From Mycolicibacterium iranicum (GTDB lineage Bacteria; Actinomycetota; Actinomycetes; Mycobacteriales; Mycobacteriaceae), in NCBI RefSeq assembly GCF_002101705.1, contig NZ_LQPC01000082.1, positions 1 through 41,385 on the forward strand: DNA of 41,385 bases, in the 5' to 3' direction. The translations under genes and the position numbers were made by a program. Each line of letters starts with the position of its first letter. Position 1 is the stretch's first letter. Positions 30,982 through 39,181 of the stretch are shown piece by piece. The notes under the pieces are model-generated. The model searched no databases. It saw only the letters and a list, made by a program, of their open reading frames with translations, and was not told the origin of the DNA.

Positions 30982-32212
30982 AGCCCAGCAGCCGCATGCC
31001 GTGATAGATGACCAGCGCGGCGATCGAGCCCAACGCGATGCCGGTGAACGTGAGACTGCCTGCACTCCATGTGAAGTCGGCGATACCGATGATCAGAGGA
31101 ATCGCGGCGGTCATCTGGTTGATCGGTAGGGAGAAATCGACGTGGTTGGTCAGCCAGATCCGCACGCCGAGGATGCCGACCAGGCCGTAGAGCACGACGG
31201 TCGCACCGCCGAGCACCCCGCCGGGGATCGCGGCGATGGCCGCACCCACCTTGGGGCACAACGACAACGCGAGTGCCACGCCGGCGGCAATCCAGTACGG
31301 CGCCGTGGAGTACACGCGCGTCGCGGCCATCACGCCGATGTTCTCGGCGTACGTCGTCGTCGCCGAACCGCCGCCGATTCCTGCCAGCGTCGTCGCGACG
31401 CCGTCGGCGGCCAGCGCGCGACCCATCAGGGGATCCACGTCGGTGCGGGTCATCTGGCCGACAGACTTGACGTGCCCGATGTTCTCGGCGATCAGCGCGA
31501 TCACGGCGGGCAGGAACAGCGGCAGCACCGACAGCGAGAACGTCGGGGTCTGGAACTGCGGCAGTCCGATCCACGGTGCCGCAGCGATGCCCGAGGTGTC
31601 GACATCCCCGAGGAACAGCGCCAGCACATAACCTGCGACCACGGCGATGAAGATCGCGAGCCTGCCGATCATCCCGCGGAAGAACGCGAGCACGCCGACC
31701 AACAGGACCAGCGTGACGATGCCGAGCAGCGGACCGGTCTCGAAATTCTGCTTGGCGACCGGCGCGAGGTTGAACCCGATGAGCGCGACGATCGCGCCCG
31801 TCACCACCGGCGGCAGCGTGACGTCGATCCAGTGGGTGCCGACGACATGCACGACGCCGCCGACGATGATCAGCAGAACGCCGACCGCCACGACACCGCC
31901 CAGGGCACTGCCGGTGCCCTGCGCCGCGATCGCCGCGGTGATCGGCGCGATCACCGAGAAGCTCGAACCCAGATAGCTGGGTAGCCGGTTGCCGGTGATC
32001 AGCAGGAACAGGATGGTGCCGATGCCGGAGAACAGCAGCGTGGTAGCCGGCGGGAAGCCAGTCAGCACAGGCACCAGGAACGTCGCGCCGAACATCGCCA
32101 CGACATGCTGGGCGCCCAGCCCCAGTGTGCGCGGCCAGCTCAGCCGCTCGTCGGGTGCGACGACGAAGCCCGGCTCCGCTTTCGATTCGACCAACTTCCA
32201 GGTGAACACCAT
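30935..32212 (-). CDS. NCS2-family uracil/xanthine permease
   Basis: A 425-residue transporter with about 12-14 helices. Family marks are LGAQHVVAMFGATFLVP, GTSSFSVI-like LGSSFSVIAPI, ALIAENIGHVKSVGQMT (conserved Glu region) and GGGSATTTYAENIGVMAATRV (the second, mobile-helix motif). It likely imports uracil or a purine with protons. ATG 32212 is preferred as the position where homologues start (MVFTWKLVES); ATG 32230 would overlap the upstream gene by 11 bases. Its end overlaps the convergent LpqL paralogue by 47 bases. Confidence 0.88.
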   Translation of the reverse strand: MVFTWKLVESKAEPGFVVAPDERLSWPRTLGLGAQHVVAMFGATFLVPVLTGFPPATTLLFSGIGTILFLLITGNRLPSYLGSSFSVIAPITAAIAAQGTGSALGGVVAVGVLLIIVGGVVHVVGTHWIDVTLPPVVTGAIVALIGFNLAPVAKQNFETGPLLGIVTLVLLVGVLAFFRGMIGRLAIFIAVVAGYVLALFLGDVDTSGIAAAPWIGLPQFQTPTFSLSVLPLFLPAVIALIAENIGHVKSVGQMTRTDVDPLMGRALAADGVATTLAGIGGGSATTTYAENIGVMAATRVYSTAPYWIAAGVALALSLCPKVGAAIAAIPGGVLGGATVVLYGLVGILGVRIWLTNHVDFSLPINQMTAAIPLIIGIADFTWSAGSLTFTGIALGSIAALVIYHGMRLLGFRTGAGRADPVQAPH

Positions 32213-32219
32213 TGCCCGA

Positions 32220-33470
32220 CTACACACCATGACGGTGACGGCCGCTAGTCAAGTAGGCCATCATCCCGATCAGCACGACGGCGGCCCCGGCGAGGACCGA
32301 GGTCAGTGGCAGCGTGAAAGCCATTGTGAGACAGCCGATCAGACCTATCACGGGAACGACACGCGCACCCAGCGACGCGGTCAACGTCCAGGCAGACGCG
32401 TTGGCGATCGCGTAGTAGAGCAGCACCCCGAACGACGAGAACCCGATCGCGGCGCGCACGTCGACCAGCGCGGCGACGACAGCCACCACGGCACCGACGG
32501 CCAGCTCGGCATGGTGCGGGGTGCCGTGCCGGGGATGGACGGCGGCCAGCGCGTGGGGCAGGTAGTGGTCGCGCGCCATCGCCAGCGTCGTGCGCGACAC
32601 TCCGAGCAGCAGCGCCAACAGCGCGCCCATTGCGGCGACGGCGGCACCGACGCTCACGACCGGGCTCAACTCAGGGAATCCGGCTGCCCGCACGGCCTCC
32701 GACAGTGGTGCGGCGGCCGAACCCAGGCCGGCGCTGCCCAGCTGTGCGAGCACTGCGACAGCGACCACGGCGTATACCACCAGGGCGATGGTCAGCGCCA
32801 GGCCGACTGCGCGCGGGATCGTCCTTGCGGGATCGCGGACTTCTTCGCCGAGCGTCGCGATGCGCGCGTATCCGGCGAACGCGAAGAACAGCAGGCCGGC
32901 GGCCTGCAGGACGCCGTAGGCGCTGACGTCGTCGCCGAGGGCCAGTCGGGACGTGTCGGCGCTGCCGAAACCCAGGATCACGACCACGACGGTGGCGAGC
33001 AGCGCGAGTACCAGCGCCACGATGATGCGGGTCAGCGTCGCCGATCGCTGGATCCCGGCGTAACCGACGGCCGTCAACGCGACCACGCTGGCGACGGCCA
33101 CCGCGTTGGCGTATGCCGGCCACACGTAGGACCCCACGGTCAGCGCCATCGCGGCACACGACGCGGTCTTGCCGACGATGAAACTCCATCCGGCGGTATG
33201 ACCCCAGAACGGGCTGAGCCGCTCACGGCCGTAGACGTAGGTCCCGCCCGATTGCGGATACAGCGCCGCGAGCCGGGCAGAGGACATCGCGTTGCACACC
33301 GCGACGACCGCGGCGCCGGCCAAGCCGATGAGCATCCCGGTACCCGCAGCAGCCGCGGCGGGAGCCATCGCGACGAAGATGCCGGCCCCGATCATGGAGC
33401 CCAGGCCGAGGGTGACGGTGTCGAAGAGGCCGAGGCGACGACGCAGGACCGGCTCGTCGGGCGAGCTCAC
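32220..33470 (-). CDS. APC-family amino-acid permease
   Basis: A 416-residue transporter with about 12 helices. The N-terminus LRRRLGLFDTVTLGLGSMIGAGIFV contains the GSxxGxGIF substrate-gate motif of the APC superfamily. FFAFAGYARIATLGEEVRDP is the TM6 region with the conserved E-E-V-xDP loop. Direction of transport and substrate are unknown. The GTG start at 33470 follows the small membrane gene by 12 bases. It may share an operon with the nucleobase permease. Confidence 0.88.
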   Translation of the reverse strand: MSSPDEPVLRRRLGLFDTVTLGLGSMIGAGIFVAMAPAAAAAGTGMLIGLAGAAVVAVCNAMSSARLAALYPQSGGTYVYGRERLSPFWGHTAGWSFIVGKTASCAAMALTVGSYVWPAYANAVAVASVVALTAVGYAGIQRSATLTRIIVALVLALLATVVVVILGFGSADTSRLALGDDVSAYGVLQAAGLLFFAFAGYARIATLGEEVRDPARTIPRAVGLALTIALVVYAVVAVAVLAQLGSAGLGSAAAPLSEAVRAAGFPELSPVVSVGAAVAAMGALLALLLGVSRTTLAMARDHYLPHALAAVHPRHGTPHHAELAVGAVVAVVAALVDVRAAIGFSSFGVLLYYAIANASAWTLTASLGARVVPVIGLIGCLTMAFTLPLTSVLAGAAVVLIGMMAYLTSGRHRHGV

Positions 33471-33482
33471 GGCGCCGGGTCG

Positions 33483-33749
33483 CTACCGATTACGGGCGAC
33501 GTTGACTGCCATGTAGAGCCCATACGCCACGAGCCCGCCGAGGGCGAGCTTGCGCGTCTTCGGCGACGCGATGCCGAGACCGACGGCGGTCTCGATGGCG
33601 CCGTCGATGTAGATGTGCTGCCGGGTGTTCGTCGGGAAGGCGGACTTCGTCAGTCCCTCGTACACCTGCGGGACGACGAAGTGGGAGAGGCCGGTTCCGG
33701 CCAGCGCTAGACCGGCGACCGTGGCGGCACGCGAATTTTCTTTGGGCAC
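33483..33749 (-). CDS. Small membrane protein, unassigned
   Basis: An 88-residue protein with hydrophobic stretches AATVAGLALAGTGLSHFVVP and LALGGLVAYGLYMAVNVA, and a middle containing HIYIDGAIETAVGLGIASPKTR. The pattern recalls short DoxX-like membrane proteins, but no family is certain. GTG 33749 starts 9 bases after the monooxygenase stop, so it probably lies in the same transcript. Confidence 0.6.
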   Translation of the reverse strand: MPKENSRAATVAGLALAGTGLSHFVVPQVYEGLTKSAFPTNTRQHIYIDGAIETAVGLGIASPKTRKLALGGLVAYGLYMAVNVARNR

Positions 33750-33758
33750 AGGCGGATA

Positions 33759-35246
33759 CTAGACGATCGAGTAGTCGGAGATCGGAAAGTCCTCCGCTTC
33801 GCGGATCGCGTCCTTCGTCGACATCGGGCGCAGCAGCGTCGGTTCGCCGGCCGGGTTGTAGTAGTAGGAGCGAGCCGTGGCGCAGCTGCCGTTGATGAAC
33901 AGGGAGTCACCGAGAAGCTCGGTCATTCGGTCCAGGTAGCGGGTGTTGGCGTCCTCGGTGATCTCGAAAGTCGTTGCGCCGCGCCGCTTCACTTCACCGA
34001 AGAGGCGGTCCATGTGCCGCATCTGGTACTCCATCGTGTTGAAGAAGTTCAACCCGAGGAACGCGTAGGGGCTGGCCAGAGACAGATAGTTGGGGAAGTA
34101 GGGCATCGAGACGCCCTGATAGGCCTGGAATCTGGTCTCGCGCCACCACTTGCCGAGGTTGCGGCCTTCGCGTCCGATGACCTCGATGGCCGGGAAGTTG
34201 GCCTCCCACAAGTCGAATCCGGTCGCCAGTACCAGAGTGTCGATCGTGGTCTTGGTGCCGTCCTTGTTCACGATGCCGTCGGACTCTATGCGTGCGATGC
34301 CGTTGTCCTGCAGGTGAACATGAGGTTTCGTGAAGGTGCGGTAGTAGCTGTTGGAGAACGTCGGACGCTTGCAACCGAAGTCGTAATCCGGCGTCAGCTT
34401 GGCCCGCAGCTCTTTGTCGCGGATGGTCGCGAACCGGAACATCTTGGCCAGATCGCCGGCCGCGATGTTGAACCGACCGCGGGTCTGCCGGTTGTGCAGT
34501 ACCGCCACCGACACCATGAGCTCGTAGATCGTGTCGGTGATGGCGCGGATGACGCGCTGCGTCAACGGGATGCGGGCGAAGAGACGCTTGGCGCGCTCGG
34601 AGAACCGGATGTCGACCTTGGGTACCACCCAGATCGGTGTGCGCTGGTAGACCGTCAGATCAGCGGCCTTCTTGGCCAGCTCAGGGATCAACTGCACGGC
34701 GGTGGCGCCGGTGCCGATGATGCCGACCTTCTCGCCGGTCGGATCGTAGGAGTTATCCCATGCGGTGGTGTGGATGACCCGGCCCTCGAACTCGGTGATG
34801 CCCGGGATGTCGGGCATGTGCGGCTGCGAGAGGAAGCCGGTGGCGGTGAGCAGGTACCGGGCGGCGATCGTCGTGCCGTCGGCGAGGCTCACCCGCCACA
34901 GCTTGGCGTCCTCGTCCCAGCGTGCGCCCTCGACCGTCACGCTGAACCGGATGTGGCGGCGCACGTCGTACTTGTCCGCGACGTCGTCGGCGTACTGCTT
35001 GATCTCGCTGCCGGTGGAGAAGAGCCGCGACCAGTTGGGGTTCGGCTCGAAGAAGTAGGAGTACGTGGTCGTGGGGACGTCGACGGCGAGCCCCGGGTAG
35101 TGATTGACGTACCAGGTGCCGCCCAGGTCGTCCTCGCGGTCGAGGATCACGAAGTTCTCGATGCCCATCCGCTTGAGCTGGATGGCAGCGCCGATTCCGG
35201 CGAACCCGGCTCCCACGATGACCGCGTCGAATTGCTCCGAAGTCAT
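33759..35246 (-). CDS. Baeyer-Villiger-type flavin monooxygenase
   Basis: A 495-residue class B flavoprotein monooxygenase using FAD, NADPH and O2. It has FAD loop GAGFAGIG (12-19), the BVMO block GGTWYVNHYPGLAVD (42-56), the fingerprint FEGRVIHTTAWD (F153, G155, H159, W163, D164), the NADPH loop GTGATAVQ (178-185) and the ATG motif in VLATGFD. The fingerprint marks it as a Baeyer-Villiger/related enzyme that oxygenates ketones or heteroatoms, in the group to which mycobacterial ethionamide activators also belong. It is not clearly EthA. A perfect inverted repeat lies just upstream of ATG 35246. Confidence 0.9.
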   Translation of the reverse strand: MTSEQFDAVIVGAGFAGIGAAIQLKRMGIENFVILDREDDLGGTWYVNHYPGLAVDVPTTTYSYFFEPNPNWSRLFSTGSEIKQYADDVADKYDVRRHIRFSVTVEGARWDEDAKLWRVSLADGTTIAARYLLTATGFLSQPHMPDIPGITEFEGRVIHTTAWDNSYDPTGEKVGIIGTGATAVQLIPELAKKAADLTVYQRTPIWVVPKVDIRFSERAKRLFARIPLTQRVIRAITDTIYELMVSVAVLHNRQTRGRFNIAAGDLAKMFRFATIRDKELRAKLTPDYDFGCKRPTFSNSYYRTFTKPHVHLQDNGIARIESDGIVNKDGTKTTIDTLVLATGFDLWEANFPAIEVIGREGRNLGKWWRETRFQAYQGVSMPYFPNYLSLASPYAFLGLNFFNTMEYQMRHMDRLFGEVKRRGATTFEITEDANTRYLDRMTELLGDSLFINGSCATARSYYYNPAGEPTLLRPMSTKDAIREAEDFPISDYSIV

Positions 35247-35253
35247 GCGAGAA

Positions 35254-35270
35254 CGGTACCCGAGGTACCG
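35254..35270. promoter_or_regulatory. Perfect 7-bp inverted repeat before the monooxygenase gene
   Basis: CGGTACC (35254-35260) and GGTACCG (35264-35270) flank 3 bases. The repeat sits 8 bases before the monooxygenase ATG, within the 36-base gap after the DUF4190 gene, where a ribosome site would be. As DNA it could be a dimeric repressor operator; as RNA a hairpin blocking translation. A Rho-independent terminator is unlikely because no T-run follows on the minus strand. Confidence 0.45.
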
Positions 35271-35282
35271 CTATCGACGAAG

Positions 35283-36008
35283 TCAGCCCTTGATGGATCC
35301 GGTACGTGGCGGATCCAGGGTGGCGATGCACGTCACGAGCCGGTCGCCGTTGGCCCAGGTCTCCTCGGTGGGGTAGAGGACGTAGAGCTGCACCGAGTCG
35401 TCGAGCATCGACTGCGGCGAATAGCTGACCAGCTCGGGGCTGCATTTCTCGTGGTAGGCCTCCACCGCTGCCTGCCCCGGGAAATCACCGTCGGGCATGG
35501 TCAGCACGGCGAAGACCTCGCCGGCGTGGGGTTCGTCGCAGCTGATCGTCTTGACGGTGAGCACACGCTCACCGTCCGGAATCTCGGCCAGGCAGTCGCC
35601 GACCTTCACATCGGTCGCGGTGACGCGGTCACTGCTCACGGCGACGATGACGAAAATGAGCACGCCGACCATCCACAGCGCCGACAGCACGATGCCGGCT
35701 ATCGCCATGCCGCGGCCGCTCTGATAGTCCTTGGCCTTGATCAGGCCGACCACGCCGCAGACGAGGCTGATCAGAATGCCGCCGATGATGCCGAAGATCA
35801 GGGAGACGATCGCCCACCAGTTGGTCCGCTTCGCCGGTGCGGGGAACGGCTCGCCCATGCCGCCCTGGTAGGGCTGCGGCGGCGGAGGAGGGTAGGGCTG
35901 CGAGCCGTAGGCGGGTTGGCTGTACGGGGGTTGGCCGTACTGCGGCTGCCCGTACGGGGGTGGGGGCGGCGGAGACGGCGGCCCGGGCGGCGGTGGCGGT
36001 ACGGTCAC
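35283..36008 (-). CDS. DUF4190 / septum-formation domain membrane protein
   Basis: A 241-residue protein. The first 60 residues are Pro/Tyr/Gln-rich with loose YGQP/YSQP repeats. A DUF4190-like helical hairpin follows (WWAIVSLIFGIIGGILISLV and GMAIAGIVLSALWMVGVLIF), and then an extracytoplasmic septum-formation-type domain with VGDCLAEIPDGE, TISCDEPHAGEVFAV and a late Cys pair (EKCSPEL, LVTCIA). GTG 36008 is placed at the start of the Pro-rich tract, 15 bases after the upstream hydrolase stop. It is last in the thiC-thiD-hydrolase series, about where M. tuberculosis has Rv0420c, also a membrane protein. Confidence 0.8.
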   Translation of the reverse strand: MTVPPPPPGPPSPPPPPPYGQPQYGQPPYSQPAYGSQPYPPPPPQPYQGGMGEPFPAPAKRTNWWAIVSLIFGIIGGILISLVCGVVGLIKAKDYQSGRGMAIAGIVLSALWMVGVLIFVIVAVSSDRVTATDVKVGDCLAEIPDGERVLTVKTISCDEPHAGEVFAVLTMPDGDFPGQAAVEAYHEKCSPELVSYSPQSMLDDSVQLYVLYPTEETWANGDRLVTCIATLDPPRTGSIKG

Positions 36009-36022
36009 GCTGCGACGATAAC

Positions 36023-36637
36023 TCAGCCGAGCTGCTGAAGCGCCGCATCGACAGCGAGCGCGGGAACGTCCATTTTCTTGGACCCGAGATCGTGGCGCGC
36101 GCCCGTCACTTCGACGATGGTGGTGGCGGCGTTGATCAGCGCGGCCGCCGGTCGGATTTCTTCCAGAGTGCCGAACGGGTCCGCGGTGCCGTGGGTGAAC
36201 ACGGTGGGCACCGTGATCCGCGGAAGGTGCTCGGTGCGCGCCCGCTCCGGCTTGCCCGGCGGGTGCAACGGATAGGAGAACAGCGTCAGGACGTCGAGTT
36301 CGAGACCGTCCGCAACCGCCATCGACGTCAGCCGCCCGCCGTAGGAGTGCCCGCCGGCGATCACGGGACCGTCGGCGAGCCTTCTTACGACCGCGACCGC
36401 TTCGACGATGCCCGCGATGTCCGTGGCCGAGGAGCCGGACGGCGGCCCCTTCGGTCGACGGCGTCGGTAGGGCAGGTTGTAGCGAACGGCGAGCCAGCCG
36501 CGGCGGGCCCACTCGTCGCACAACGCTTTGAGCATCGGTGACTCGCGGCTTCCGCCTGCGCCATGGGTGAGCGCGACGACGCCCGCGGGCGTGCCGTCGG
36601 GTTCGTGGGCGGTGCCGGCGATGTCCTCGAGCGTCAT
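36023..36637 (-). CDS. Alpha/beta hydrolase (Rv0421c-like) coupled to thiD
   Basis: A 204-residue small alpha/beta hydrolase of the KANL3/Tex30-like type. It has VVALTHGAGGSR (oxyanion region), the nucleophile elbow GGHSYGG, the acid in FTHGTADPFG and the His in GARHDLG. Cytoplasmic; substrate unknown. ATG 36637 overlaps the thiD stop as ATGA, and the same order (hydrolase, thiD, thiC) is conserved in M. tuberculosis. Being downstream of a TPP riboswitch in two lineages points to a thiamine-related role, but that is inference. Confidence 0.86.
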   Translation of the reverse strand: MTLEDIAGTAHEPDGTPAGVVALTHGAGGSRESPMLKALCDEWARRGWLAVRYNLPYRRRRPKGPPSGSSATDIAGIVEAVAVVRRLADGPVIAGGHSYGGRLTSMAVADGLELDVLTLFSYPLHPPGKPERARTEHLPRITVPTVFTHGTADPFGTLEEIRPAAALINAATTIVEVTGARHDLGSKKMDVPALAVDAALQQLG

Positions 36638-37470
36638 GTAGTCAATCTGAACAGAGCATTCACCGGCCCGTGGCCGTGGCCCAGCGGATAGGCGGCGCGC
36701 AGGCATTCGGTCACCCAGCGCTTCCCGAACGCGACGGCGTCGGGCACGGAGTAGCCGTGGGCCAACGCTGATGCGGTGGCGGCGGCCAGTGTGTCGCCCG
36801 CGCCGTGGTCGTGGCCGGTGTCGATGCGGGTGGTGTCGAACTCGTGGAAGTCACTCCCGTCGAAGAGCAGGTCGGGACTGTGAGCCGAGGACCGCAGATG
36901 TCCGCCTTTGACGAGTGCCCATTTCGGACCGAGCGCTTGGAGTTTCCTGGCTGCTTCGCGCTGGGTCTTCTCGTCGACGACCTCCACGTCGACCAGCAGG
37001 CGAACCTCGTCCAGGTTCGGCGTGACGAGGGTCGCGAGCGGAAACAGGCTGTCTTTCAGTGCATTCAGGGCGCTCGGATGGAGCAGCGGGTCGCCGTGCA
37101 TGGAGGCGCAGACCGGGTCGACGACGAGCGGGATGGTGCCGTCGAGTCCCTGGCCGACCCAGGTTTGGGCAATCGTCTCGATGATCGCCGACGATGCGAG
37201 CATGCCGGTCTTGGCGGCCTGCAGTCCGATGTCGGAGGCCACCGCTTCGATCTGCCCGGCGACGACATCGAGGGGGATCTCGTGAAATCCCTTGACTCCT
37301 AATGAATTCTGCACAGTCACAGCGGTGACGGCGACGAGGCCGTGCAGACCGAGCAGCGCGAAGGTGCGCATGTCGGCCTGGATCCCGGCGCCACCGCCGG
37401 AATCGGAACCGGCGATGGTCAGCACGCGCAGCGGCGTCTGGCCGGGCGGGGTCAGCGGAAGGAAGGTCAT
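36634..37470 (-). CDS. thiD: Hydroxymethylpyrimidine (phosphate) kinase
   Basis: A 278-residue ribokinase-fold enzyme that phosphorylates HMP and HMP-phosphate for ThiE. The N-terminal VLTIAGSDSGGGAGIQAD is the substrate-binding loop, followed by TAVTVQNSLGV, VVDPVCASMHGDPLL and the C-terminal anion hole HDHGAGDTLAAA. Enterobacterial ThiD has Cys in that loop; here it is Asp, as in ribokinases. ATG 37470 overlaps the thiC stop by 4 bases, and the stop overlaps the next hydrolase, so translation is coupled along the operon. Confidence 0.95.
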   Translation of the reverse strand: MTFLPLTPPGQTPLRVLTIAGSDSGGGAGIQADMRTFALLGLHGLVAVTAVTVQNSLGVKGFHEIPLDVVAGQIEAVASDIGLQAAKTGMLASSAIIETIAQTWVGQGLDGTIPLVVDPVCASMHGDPLLHPSALNALKDSLFPLATLVTPNLDEVRLLVDVEVVDEKTQREAARKLQALGPKWALVKGGHLRSSAHSPDLLFDGSDFHEFDTTRIDTGHDHGAGDTLAAATASALAHGYSVPDAVAFGKRWVTECLRAAYPLGHGHGPVNALFRLTT

Positions 37471-38996
37471 GTCGTCACCACCGGTAGCTGGGATTTGTCG
37501 GCCATTGCTTGCTGCACCTCGTGGCTGATGCGCATGGAGCAGAATTTCGGGCCGCACATCGAGCAGAAGTGCGCGGACTTGGCGGGTGCGGCGGGCAGCG
37601 TCTCGTCGTGAAACGCGCGGGCGGTATCGGGATCCAGCGACAGGTTGAACTGGTCTTCCCAGCGGAATTCGAAGCGCGCCTTGGACAGTGCGTCGTCTCG
37701 GGTCTGCGCGCCGGGATGCCCCTTGGCAAGGTCGGCGGCGTGGGCGGCGATCTTGTAGGCGATCACACCGTCCTTGACGTCCTTGCGGTTGGGCAGGCCT
37801 AGGTGTTCCTTCGGGGTGACATAGCAGAGCATCGCGGTGCCCGCCTGGGCGATGATTGCGGCGCCTATGGCGGACGTGATGTGGTCGTAGGCCGGGGCGA
37901 TGTCGGTGGCCAGAGGGCCCAGAGTATAGAACGGGGCTTCGTCGCAGAGCTCTTCCTCGAGGCGGACGTTCTCGACGATCTTGTGCATCGGAACGTGCCC
38001 CGGCCCTTCGATCATGACCTGCACGCCATGGGATTTGGCGATCGCGGTGAGCTCGCCGAGGGTCCGCAGCTCGGCGAACTGGGCGGCGTCGTTGGCGTCG
38101 GCGATCGATCCGGGACGCAGTCCGTCACCGAGGGAGAACGTCACGTCGTAGCGGGCCAGGATCGTGCAGAGCTCGTCGAAGTTGGTGTATAGGAACGATT
38201 CACGATCGTGGGCCAGGCACCAGGCCGCCATGATGGAGCCGCCGCGGCTCACGATCCCCGTCACCCGCCCCTCCGTCAGCGGGATGTGGCTCTTCAGCAC
38301 GCCTGCATGCACGGTCATGTAATCGACGCCCTGCTCACACTGCTCGATCACGGTGTCGCGGTAGAGCTCCCAGGTCAGCTTCACCGGGTCGCCGCTGACC
38401 TTCTCGAGGGCCTGGTACATCGGCACGGTGCCGACGGGAACCGGGGAGTTGCGCAAGATCCACTCGCGGGTCTGGTGGATGTCGCTACCGGTGGACAAGT
38501 CCATGATGGTGTCGGCGCCCCAGCGGGTGGCCCACACCATCTTGTCGACTTCCTCGGCGATGGAAGAGCTCACGGCCGAATTGCCGATGTTGGCATTGAC
38601 TTTGACGGCGAACGCCTTGCCGATGACCATCGGTTCGGCTTCCGGATGGTTGTGATTGGCGGGAATCACGGCGCGGCCGCGGGCGACTTCGTCGCGCACG
38701 AGTTCGGGGGGCACTCCCTCGCGTTCGGCGATGAAGGACATCTCGGCGGTGACCTCGCCGGTGCGGGCACGTTGCAGTTGGGTCCCGCGATAGCGGGTGA
38801 CAGTGCGTCGCGGTAGGCCGGCGTCGAGGTCGATGGCGGCGGCGCAGTCCGTGTACGGCCCCGAGGTGTCGTAGAGGTCCAGGTGCTCACCGTTGGTCAG
38901 GTGAACGCGGCGAAACGGTACCCCGTTGCGGTAGGTCTTCGTGCTGCCCGCAATGGGGCCCGTCGTGACAGAGGGTGCGATGGAAACATCGGTCAT
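37467..38996 (-). CDS. thiC: Phosphomethylpyrimidine synthase ThiC, short C-terminus
   Basis: A 509-residue radical-SAM enzyme converting aminoimidazole ribotide to HMP phosphate. FAVKVNANIGNSAV, ATRWGADTIMDLSTG, DYMTVHAGVL, SRGGSIMAAWCLAHDRE, MIEGPGHVPMHKI and the cluster motif C478-x2-C481-x4-C486 (CSMCGPKFC) identify it. The tail after the cluster is only about 23 residues; M. tuberculosis ThiC continues for about 60, so some 35 residues of the C-terminal arm are missing without a frameshift. ATG 38996 follows the TPP riboswitch. Confidence 0.95.
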   Translation of the reverse strand: MTDVSIAPSVTTGPIAGSTKTYRNGVPFRRVHLTNGEHLDLYDTSGPYTDCAAAIDLDAGLPRRTVTRYRGTQLQRARTGEVTAEMSFIAEREGVPPELVRDEVARGRAVIPANHNHPEAEPMVIGKAFAVKVNANIGNSAVSSSIAEEVDKMVWATRWGADTIMDLSTGSDIHQTREWILRNSPVPVGTVPMYQALEKVSGDPVKLTWELYRDTVIEQCEQGVDYMTVHAGVLKSHIPLTEGRVTGIVSRGGSIMAAWCLAHDRESFLYTNFDELCTILARYDVTFSLGDGLRPGSIADANDAAQFAELRTLGELTAIAKSHGVQVMIEGPGHVPMHKIVENVRLEEELCDEAPFYTLGPLATDIAPAYDHITSAIGAAIIAQAGTAMLCYVTPKEHLGLPNRKDVKDGVIAYKIAAHAADLAKGHPGAQTRDDALSKARFEFRWEDQFNLSLDPDTARAFHDETLPAAPAKSAHFCSMCGPKFCSMRISHEVQQAMADKSQLPVVTT

Positions 38997-39002
38997 CTTC
39001 GT

Positions 39003-39090
39003 ATCTCCCTACGCCGGCATTACCCGGTCAGGTTCGTACGGTCGACGGGCCTACCCGTCCTCTCAGCGCGCTCGGTACGCGCTCCCGCGT
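39003..39090 (-). ncRNA. TPP riboswitch (THI element) upstream of thiC
   Basis: Read on the minus strand: GCGGGAGCG (P1 5' side), CTGAGAGG (39066-39059 region), ACC, GAACCTGACCGGGTAATG, then CCGGCGTAGGGA ending near 39005. All conserved THI-box elements are present. The last GGGAG is the thiC Shine-Dalgarno, 8 bases before the ATG at 38996, so TPP binding should block translation initiation. It would govern the thiC-thiD-hydrolase-DUF4190 operon. Confidence 0.95.
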
Positions 39091-39125
39091 GTTGACGGTT
39101 GCCACCGTAGCGGGCGACGCCCGAA

Positions 39126-39155
39126 TTGCCTAGGGATGATTTGCATAGCTAATAT
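39126..39155 (+). promoter_or_regulatory. Candidate promoter of the MFS exporter gene
   Basis: TTGCCT (39126-39131) and TAATAT (39150-39155) make a -35/-10 pair with an 18-base spacer. TAGCTA (39146-39151) and the wider CATA-n7-TATG (39144-39158) are palindromic and overlap the -10, as operators of MarR/TetR-type repressors of exporters often do. A strong ribosome site GGGAGGTGA (39167-39175) lies 6 bases before ATG 39182. The thiC promoter must also lie in this gap but was not resolved. Confidence 0.5.
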
Positions 39156-39181
39156 ATGTTCTTTGTGGGAGGTGAGAAGCA

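Noticed and set aside
31989..33710. Long open frame antisense to the APC permease
   Set aside because: Low-complexity Gly/His/Arg/Gln-rich translation with no motif, mirror of a real transporter gene.
35254..35270. Rho-independent terminator after the DUF4190 gene
   Set aside because: The stem is good but no T-run follows on the minus strand.
34014..36038. Long open frame antisense to the monooxygenase and DUF4190 genes
   Set aside because: It spans two genuine genes and their gap, and encodes no recognisable domain.
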